A stretch of DNA of 64,000 nucleotides from Kitasatospora sp. NA04385 (GTDB lineage: Bacteria; Actinomycetota; Actinomycetes; Streptomycetales; Streptomycetaceae). Each line of letters opens with the position of its first letter. Positions within the stretch are counted from its first letter, which is position 1. The translations under genes and the position numbers were made by a program. This document shows, one piece after another, positions 58,902-64,000 of this stretch. The stretch is from positions 7,613,603 through 7,677,602 of the forward strand of contig NZ_CP054919.1 in the NCBI RefSeq assembly GCF_013364235.1, given 5' to 3'. The notes under the pieces are model-generated. The model had not been told where the DNA came from, ran no database searches, and saw only the letters and a program-made list of their open reading frames with translations.

Positions 58902-59294
58902 ATGGTCTCGGTGGTGCAGAACGTGGCGATCGACTGTGCGGACGCCTATGGACTGGCGCGGTTCTGGAGCGGGGTGACGGGCCGTCCGGTCGACCCGGAG
59001 TGCCGGCCCGGCGACCGGGAGACGCAGGTGACCCTGGGCGACGGGCTGGTGCTGTACTTCAACCGGGTGCCCGAGGCCAAGACGGTCAAGAACCGGGTCC
59101 ACCTCTGCCTGCGCCCGGACGGCACCGCGCGCGACGCGGAGGTGGACCGGCTGCTGGCGCTCGGCGCGACCCTGGTCGGCGACCACCGCCACGCGGACGG
59201 CACGGGCTGGGCGGTGCTGGCCGACCCGGAGGGCAACGAGTTCTGCGTGCTGCGCAGCGCGGCGGAGCGGGCCGCGGCGACCGGCGGTGATTGA
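58902..59294 (+). CDS. VOC-family (glyoxalase/bleomycin-resistance fold) protein
   Basis: A 130-residue protein with two beta-alpha-beta-beta-beta units: NVAIDCADAYGLARFWSGVTGRPV and VHLCLRPDGTARDAEVDRLLALGATLVGDHRHADGTGWAVLADPEGNEFCVL, the DPEGNEFC end typical of glyoxalase-like_6 proteins. ATG 58902. Ligand or enzymatic role unknown. Transcription ends at the terminator at 59360-59394. Confidence 0.85.
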   Translation: MVSVVQNVAIDCADAYGLARFWSGVTGRPVDPECRPGDRETQVTLGDGLVLYFNRVPEAKTVKNRVHLCLRPDGTARDAEVDRLLALGATLVGDHRHADGTGWAVLADPEGNEFCVLRSAAERAAATGGD

Positions 59295-59359
59295 CGGCCG
59301 CCGGTGGACATGTCGACATGGGCATCCGTGCCCGCCTCCGCCGCAGCGGGGGTGAACGC

Positions 59360-59394
59360 ACGGCCGCCCCCTCCCGCACGGAGGGGGCGGCCGT
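59360..59394. terminator. 15-bp perfect hairpin between VOC and beta-helix genes
   Basis: ACGGCCGCCCCCTCC (59360-59374) and its exact complement (59380-59394) enclose CGCAC. It serves two convergent genes. Confidence 0.88.
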
Positions 59395-59423
59395 CCTTCC
59401 GGTGGGGGCCGGGTCGGTGGGTG

Positions 59424-61601
59424 TTACGGGTACGCGACCAGGTTGGCCACGTTGGTGCTGGAGTTGGACGGCCCGCCGGTCGAGTTGATGACGTGGGCGA
59501 TGGTGCCGGTGCCGCCGAGCGAGACGGTCACCATGTCGTGGAAGCGGACGCCGGAGCGGTTCGGGACCTCGAAGGAGTGCTCCTCGACCACGGCCGGGTT
59601 GACGTTGAAGTAGGCGTAGGAGCCCAGGCCCCAGGCCTCGTGGGCGGTCACCGAGTCGGCGACCTTGTAGGCCGGGTAGCCGCGGGTCGAGCCGTTCATC
59701 CAGGCCGCCTGGTTCGGCGGGTCGTACGGCAGCTCGTTCTGGAAGAAGTAGGTGCGGCCGTTGTTGCCGTTCCAGATCACCTGGGTCTGCTGGTAGTGCT
59801 CGACGAACAGCCCGTACATGGTGACGTTGTTGCCGTTGACGACCAGCCCGTTGGCGGCGGTGTTGCTGGTCCAGCCGACCCCGCTGCCGTGGTCCGCGCG
59901 CCACAGCCACATGTGGTCGCCGATCACGTTGTTGGAGTTGACCACCAGCGACTGGGTGGCCTTGCCGACGCCCGCGCCGCCGATCCGGAAGAACACGTCG
60001 TGCAGCGAGGTCGGGTCCGCCGAGTGGTCGGCGGAGGAGCCCGCCGCGCCGATCTGCATCAGCACCGGGGAGTTGGTCGTCCCGGCGTCGATCAGCAGGC
60101 CGGCCAGCTTCACGCCGTTCACGTCCGCGACGTTCACGGCCGTGACGCCGTTGTCCGGGACGAGGGTGGCCAGGCCCAGGCCGAGCACCACGGTGTCGGC
60201 GCGGTTGACGTTCAGGGTCTGGTTCAGGTGGTAGACGCCCGGCGTGAACAGCAGGTTCTTGCCCTGGGCCAGCGCCGCGTTGATGTCGGACGCGGTCGCG
60301 CCCGGCTTCACGATGAAGAACTGGTCGATCGGCAGCGAGCTGCCCTGCTGCGCGCCGCCCGCCCAGCTGGTGCCGGAGGTGTTGGAGCGCAGCGCCGGGA
60401 CGAACACCTTGTAGGCGCCCGCCGAGTCGACGTACAGGAAGGGCTTCTCGCGCACCACCGGGGTCTGGTTGACCGTGGTGTAGGGCGGGTTGGGGAAGGA
60501 GTTGGCGGGCGCGTTGACGTCGCCGACGAACACCATGTTCCAGTTGGAGCCCGTCCAGCTGCCCCACTGCGCGTTGCGCGAGAGCCACTGCTGCTGGGAG
60601 CCGGAGCGGACCTGGCCGTCGATCTTCGAGTCGGCGATGAAGCCGCCCGAGGACCAGCCGCCGTCGTCCAGCTGCAGGTTGCCCCGCACGTGCATCCGGC
60701 GGTACGGCGCCGCCTGGGAGACCGCCCAGCGGTCGGTGCCGCCGGTCGGGTTGACCGACAGGTTCTCGGCGGAGCGCCAGAAGTTCTGCGTCGCGTTGCC
60801 CTGGAACCAGTCGGCCTCGGCGTGCACCGCGCCGTTGATGGTGACGTCGTCGGGGGACAGGCCGAGGCCCGCCACCTGCGTGTAGAAGCCGACGTTGGCG
60901 TCCACGTTGTAGCTGCCCGGCTTGAACAGCAGGGCCTGGCGCTGGGTGCCGAACTGGTTGGACTCCTGCTGGGAGAAGACCGCGTTCAGCTTGGCCTGGA
61001 TGGTCGCGGCGGGCGTCGACGGGTCGAAGACGGCCACGTTCGGCCCGAAGTCGGGCGTGCCGGGCGGGTTCGTGACGGTGCTCCCGAAGGTGAAGGACTG
61101 CGCGGCGGTGCCGTTGCAGGTGTACTGCTGCAACTGCACCGCGTCCGCGGTGGAGGCGCTCGGCACGTCCAGGCACTTGCCGCTGTTGCGGTTGACGAAG
61201 TGGTAGGCGCCGCCGGCCTCGGCGACCGCCTGCCACTGCTGGTTCAGGCCGCCGCTGTACGTCCACAGCTGGATCTTGGCCGCGTCGGCGGTGGAGACGT
61301 CGGTGACGTCCAGCGCCTTCGAGGTGTCGTTCTGGTTGTTGATCCGGACGTACCCGTTGCCGAGGTCCTGGAGCTGCCACTGCTGGGCGGTGGTGCCGTT
61401 GCAGGCGTACTGCTGGACGGCGGTGCCGTTGGCGGTGGCCGCCGCGGCGGCGTCCACGCACTTGCCGGAGTTCTGCGCGACCAGGGTGGTCGCCCCGGTC
61501 GGGACGGCGGCCAGCGCGGACGGGGCGGGGGCCAGCAGCGCCGCGGAGGAGGCCAGCAGGCCGGCCGTGGCGGTCAGCGGGAGGAGTCGTTTGCTGCGCA
61601 A
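59424..61601 (-). CDS. Secreted beta-helix hydrolase with N-terminal CBM13 (GH55-like)
   Basis: A 725-residue extracellular protein. After a signal peptide (about 1-31, ending SALA) comes a ricin-type CBM13 trefoil (three QW repeats: TTAQQWQL, LNQQWQAV, TAAQSFTF with SGKCLDV units). The remaining 550 residues contain two segments that each open like a beta-helix (FGPNVAVFDPSTPAATIQAKL and PGATASDINAALAQGKNLLFTPGVYHLNQTL). Two tandem helices are the fold of GH55 beta-1,3-glucanases; catalytic assignment is not certain. TTG 61601 has AAGGAA nine bases upstream. Probably cotranscribed with the upstream chitinase (38-base gap). Confidence 0.65.
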   Translation of the reverse strand: MRSKRLLPLTATAGLLASSAALLAPAPSALAAVPTGATTLVAQNSGKCVDAAAAATANGTAVQQYACNGTTAQQWQLQDLGNGYVRINNQNDTSKALDVTDVSTADAAKIQLWTYSGGLNQQWQAVAEAGGAYHFVNRNSGKCLDVPSASTADAVQLQQYTCNGTAAQSFTFGSTVTNPPGTPDFGPNVAVFDPSTPAATIQAKLNAVFSQQESNQFGTQRQALLFKPGSYNVDANVGFYTQVAGLGLSPDDVTINGAVHAEADWFQGNATQNFWRSAENLSVNPTGGTDRWAVSQAAPYRRMHVRGNLQLDDGGWSSGGFIADSKIDGQVRSGSQQQWLSRNAQWGSWTGSNWNMVFVGDVNAPANSFPNPPYTTVNQTPVVREKPFLYVDSAGAYKVFVPALRSNTSGTSWAGGAQQGSSLPIDQFFIVKPGATASDINAALAQGKNLLFTPGVYHLNQTLNVNRADTVVLGLGLATLVPDNGVTAVNVADVNGVKLAGLLIDAGTTNSPVLMQIGAAGSSADHSADPTSLHDVFFRIGGAGVGKATQSLVVNSNNVIGDHMWLWRADHGSGVGWTSNTAANGLVVNGNNVTMYGLFVEHYQQTQVIWNGNNGRTYFFQNELPYDPPNQAAWMNGSTRGYPAYKVADSVTAHEAWGLGSYAYFNVNPAVVEEHSFEVPNRSGVRFHDMVTVSLGGTGTIAHVINSTGGPSNSSTNVANLVAYP

Positions 61602-61639
61602 GGGAGGTGTTCCTTTCTCGGGCCGGGGGCCGACGGGCA

Positions 61640-63097
61640 TCAGGCGGGCAGGTTCCACTGCTGGTTGGCACCGGCGAAGCAGTCCCAGATCTGCAGCCGG
61701 GTGCCGTTCGCGGAGGACGGCCCGGTGGCGTCCAGGCAGCGGCCGGAGGCCGGGTTCACCAGGGTCTTGTTCGACTGGGCCTGCCACTGCTGGGCCCCGG
61801 TGCCGTTGCAGTCGTACAGCTGCGCCTGGGTGCCGTTGGCGGTGCCGCCCGAGGTCAGGTCGAGGCACTTGCCGAGCGCCCGGACGGTGCCGTCGGTGCC
61901 CACCGTCCACTGCTGGGCGGTGGTGCCGTTGCAGTCGTAGAGCTGCACGGCGGTGCCGTTGGCCGAGCTGGCCGCCGCCACGTCCACGCACTTGCCGCCG
62001 TAGCCGGAGATCTGGCCGGTGCGGCCGCCGCTCGGCGGCGGGGTGGTGGAGCCGCCGGTGAGCGCGTTGAAGGTCTTCGAGAACTGGTACGCCGACTGCG
62101 GGGTGCCGCTGCAACTGTCGGACAGCGTGCCGTTGGTGGCGCAGGCCTTGTCGCGGCCGATCGCCCAGAAGGCGAGCAGCTGGATGCCCTTGGACGCGGC
62201 GAAGGTCTCCAGGGTCTGCGCGTTGGCGGTGGAGAACACCTCGGAGGTGGTGTCGTTGACCCCGATCATCGGGGTGTTGCCCTCCATCGCCCACAGCTGC
62301 TCGGAGGTCTTGGACGTCCAGATCTGGCCCAGCTGGGTGTGCAGGCCGTTGGCGGCGCTGATCGCGGCCTGGCCCATGTCCATCGGCGAGCCGTAGTCCA
62401 TCGTCATGATGTTGACCGCGTTGACGGTCAGCCCGCGGCTCTTGGCGTTGTTCAGCAGGCTGATCGAGTTGGATTCGAGACCCGAAGGACTCACCGGCAG
62501 CGTGTAGTTGACGTCGAGGCGCTTGCCCGCGGCCGCCTGGGCCTGCTGGAGCTGGGCCAGCGCTTGGTTGCGGCGGTCGTTGGCGGCGGTGTCGTTCAGC
62601 GCGCCGCCCTCGATGTCCAGGTCGATGCGGGTGAGGTTGAGCGCGTCCACCACCCGCTTGTACTGGGCCTGGAGGCTGGAGACGCTGGTGCAGGCCTGGC
62701 CCAGCTCGGTGCCGGAGGCGCCGCCGAAGCTGGCGATCACGTCGCCGCCGGCCGCCCGGTGCGCGTTGATCGCGCTGGTCCAACCGGCGTCCGTGATGGA
62801 GGTGTTGCCGTTGAACGTGGCGTTGCAGCTGCCGTCGCTGATCACGAAGGCGAGGGTGACGTACTTCAGCCCGCCGCCGGTGCGGGCGTTCGCCAGGGTG
62901 TTCGGCGAGTTCCAGGTCTCCAGGTACGGCGCCGCGTAGTGCGCCGGGAAGCCCGGCCCGGCGTTGGCGGCGGCCGAGGCCGGGCCGGCGCCGGCCACCA
63001 GCAGGCCGGCCACGGTGGCGGGCAGCGCGACGGCTGCCGCCGCGGCGCGGAGGCGGGGGCGGGGGCGCAGGCCGGAGCGGGAACGGGTGCGGATCAA
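61640..63097 (-). CDS. Secreted GH18 chitinase with C-terminal CBM13
   Basis: A 485-residue extracellular enzyme: signal peptide (about 1-42, ending ASA), a GH18 TIM barrel with DVIASFGGASG and the catalytic DLDIEGG (Asp159, Asp161, Glu163), then a Thr/Pro linker and a ricin-type CBM13 trefoil (GGKCVDV, TTAQQWTV, GKCLDL, GAQQWQA, GRCLDA, ANQQWNL). TTG 63097 has GAGGAG five bases upstream. A DasR-like site lies about 146 bases upstream, tying expression to N-acetylglucosamine. Chitin is the likely substrate. Confidence 0.9.
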   Translation of the reverse strand: MIRTRSRSGLRPRPRLRAAAAAVALPATVAGLLVAGAGPASAAANAGPGFPAHYAAPYLETWNSPNTLANARTGGGLKYVTLAFVISDGSCNATFNGNTSITDAGWTSAINAHRAAGGDVIASFGGASGTELGQACTSVSSLQAQYKRVVDALNLTRIDLDIEGGALNDTAANDRRNQALAQLQQAQAAAGKRLDVNYTLPVSPSGLESNSISLLNNAKSRGLTVNAVNIMTMDYGSPMDMGQAAISAANGLHTQLGQIWTSKTSEQLWAMEGNTPMIGVNDTTSEVFSTANAQTLETFAASKGIQLLAFWAIGRDKACATNGTLSDSCSGTPQSAYQFSKTFNALTGGSTTPPPSGGRTGQISGYGGKCVDVAAASSANGTAVQLYDCNGTTAQQWTVGTDGTVRALGKCLDLTSGGTANGTQAQLYDCNGTGAQQWQAQSNKTLVNPASGRCLDATGPSSANGTRLQIWDCFAGANQQWNLPA

Positions 63098-63120
63098 GGC
63101 GGCTCCTCGTGGGGGAGAAC

Positions 63121-63143
63121 GTTCACTCGTTCATGAAGTGAAC
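63121..63143. promoter_or_regulatory. Inverted repeat near the chitinase start
   Basis: GTTCACT (63121-63127) and AGTGAAC (63137-63143) flank CGTTCATGA, ending 23 bases upstream of TTG 63097. It probably lies in the 5' leader, so it could be an operator or an mRNA hairpin. Confidence 0.5.
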
Positions 63144-63242
63144 GCGAAGCGATGCCTGAGGGAGCGTCCGGAGTGGTCCGGGCAGGGCGGAACATCCCCC
63201 TGACGGGGGATCAGTGGTGGTGGCCAGCAGCCCTGCCGGCTT

Positions 63243-63254
63243 TGGTCTGGACCT
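63243..63254. promoter_or_regulatory. DasR-type element upstream of the chitinase
   Basis: TGGTCTGGACCT matches the DasR consensus TGGTCTAGACCA at 10 of 12 positions and keeps the palindromic GGTC-GACC core. Streptomyces chitinase genes are known DasR targets. Confidence 0.7.
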
Positions 63255-63474
63255 TTTTCAAGACGTGAAGTTATGGGCGTCTGCGCGACCACGTCAACCC
63301 CTCTGCGTACAGGAGTCGAAGGACGTGTGCGGAACGGCCGGGCGTGCGGGCGCGGCGGCCCCGGCGGGTTTTTACCAAACGGTCGACCACTTCGGGCGCC
63401 CGGCCGGATAGCTTCCGAACATCCGTCGAAACCTGGTGCGCGGGGCCCCGGAGCCTCGCGGGGAGGAGTGTGCC

Positions 63475-63870
63475 GTGAGCGTGTTCGACTTGGTGGGGGC
63501 CGCCGCCGAACTGCCGCGGGCGTGGAGCTCGCACGTCCTGGGCCGGGTGGGGACGGCCGAGGTGAAGGTGCTCCGGATGGACGCGCTGCCGGTGGCGGCG
63601 GAGCGCCACGACGCGGACGAGGCGCTGCTCGTGCTCGACGGCCGACTGGAACTGGAGGTGCAGGGCGAACCGGTCTCGGTGCGCGCGGGCGAGCTGTACG
63701 TGGTCGCCGCGGGCGCCGTGCACGCCGTCCGGCCCGGGAGCCGCGGCACGCTGGTGATCGTGGAGGCGGCCGAGGGGTTCCCCGACCTGCTGCTGCGCAC
63801 CGCCGACGAATGCGCCCTGTCCGTCCGCACCACGGGCGCCTACGAACAGGGCACCTCGGACGGCTCCTGA
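63475..63870 (+). CDS. Cupin-domain protein
   Basis: A 131-residue single cupin: LPVAAERHDADEALLVLDGRLELEVQGEPVSVRAGELYVVAAGAVHAV covers both cupin motifs with likely metal-binding His/Glu/His (ERHDADE and AVHAV). GTG 63475 has GGGAGGAG about six bases upstream. A mannose-6-phosphate isomerase-like or sensory role is possible; the function is not evident. Confidence 0.85.
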   Translation: MSVFDLVGAAAELPRAWSSHVLGRVGTAEVKVLRMDALPVAAERHDADEALLVLDGRLELEVQGEPVSVRAGELYVVAAGAVHAVRPGSRGTLVIVEAAEGFPDLLLRTADECALSVRTTGAYEQGTSDGS

Positions 63871-63967
63871 CCACCCGCCGTGTGCCCCGCCGTGTGCGCA
63901 GCCGTGCGCACCGCCCCGATGGGGACCCCGGTTGCGGCCGGGACGGGCGCGCTGGCACGGTCTCCCG

Positions 63968-64000
63968 GTGACGATCGTGCTGGGGAACAGGGACGGCTTC
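63968..64000 (+). CDS. Possible start of a gene running off the right edge
   Basis: GTG 63968 opens a frame (VTIVLGNRDGF) to the window end. There is no ribosome site; CACGGT ends six bases before it, which would suit a leaderless start. Only eleven codons are visible, so identity cannot be judged. Confidence 0.25.
   Translation, partial: MTIVLGNRDGF

Larger units (their letters stand above)
63098..63474. other. Divergent regulatory region, chitinase / cupin
   Basis: No gene supported. It contains a GTTCACT-N9-AGTGAAC inverted repeat (63121-63143), a DasR-like site (63243-63254) and A/T-rich tracts around 63250-63285 and 63368-63380 that could hold the two promoters. Confidence 0.5.

Overview
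The window is chromosomal DNA of a high-GC actinomycete, most likely of the family Streptomycetaceae (Streptomyces or Kitasatospora). The evidence is third-position GC close to saturation, many GTG and some TTG starts, a mycothione reductase (mycothiol metabolism), an F420-type luciferase-like oxidoreductase, secreted glycoside hydrolases with Ser/Pro linkers and CBM2, CBM13 or F5/8C binding modules, an SCO0854-like protein, and many TetR, AraC, ArsR, Rrf2 and MmyB-type regulators. I recognised no rRNA, tRNA or CRISPR array. No large antibiotic cluster is visible. The content fits the accessory-rich part of a chromosome arm.

Layout. 1-7.1 kb: a truncated STAND/NACHT-like protein with an Arg-variant P-loop, a divergent LigA, an orphan glucose-6-phosphate dehydrogenase and mycothione reductase. 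7.3-11.3 kb: a Dps ferritin, then the biotin operon bioB-bioA-bioD on the minus strand, separated from dps by a strong bidirectional terminator. 11.5-14.7 kb: a hypothetical membrane protein, a frameshifted MFS gene, an RsrR-like [2Fe-2S] Rrf2 regulator with a matching 11-3-11 operator, and a thioredoxin-like [2Fe-2S] ferredoxin. 14.8-20.6 kb: a secreted GH11 xylanase and a large GH87-type alpha-1,3-glucanase, with a SAM methyltransferase between them. 20.7-30.7 kb: small regulator/effector modules (ABM-AraC-CMD, ArsR-like/MFS, ADH/TetR with twin operators, SDR/MmyB-type HTH), a decayed phosphotransferase-like gene and a multicopper oxidase lipoprotein.

30.7-36.4 kb: an APH-type kinase, a SUKH protein, a DUF3516 DEAD-box helicase, a small secreted protein and an orphan FabH. 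36.5-46.0 kb: an accessory stretch with a TPR protein and a SUKH remnant bracketed by related 20-bp direct repeats, a lipoprotein, a NADAR-domain protein, several hypothetical membrane proteins, a GNAT enzyme, a repeat protein, a TetR regulator, and an IS5-type insertion sequence. The IS carries a small membrane-protein ORF and a transposase split by a probable -1 ribosomal frameshift; its right end abuts the stop codon of dhaM. 46.0-51.8 kb: a divergent PTS-type dihydroxyacetone kinase system (dhaM / dhaK-dhaL), then a reductive pyrimidine/hydantoin catabolic operon (nitrilase-type amidohydrolase, hydantoinase, LLM oxidoreductase).

51.9-64 kb: an NmrA-like reductase, a large SCO0854-like protein, a duplicated promoter-leader segment before a macro-domain protein, an XRE-cupin regulator, a methyltransferase with a His/Gln-rich N-terminus, VanZ-like and VOC proteins, then two secreted enzymes in tandem (a CBM13-linked beta-helix protein and a GH18 chitinase with CBM13). 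A DasR-like site lies upstream of the chitinase. A cupin protein closes the window.

Recurring themes are polysaccharide degradation (xylan, alpha-1,3-glucan, chitin, possibly beta-1,3-glucan), one-regulator/one-effector modules with readable palindromic operators, and short tandem repeats that appear to have reshaped or broken coding sequences.
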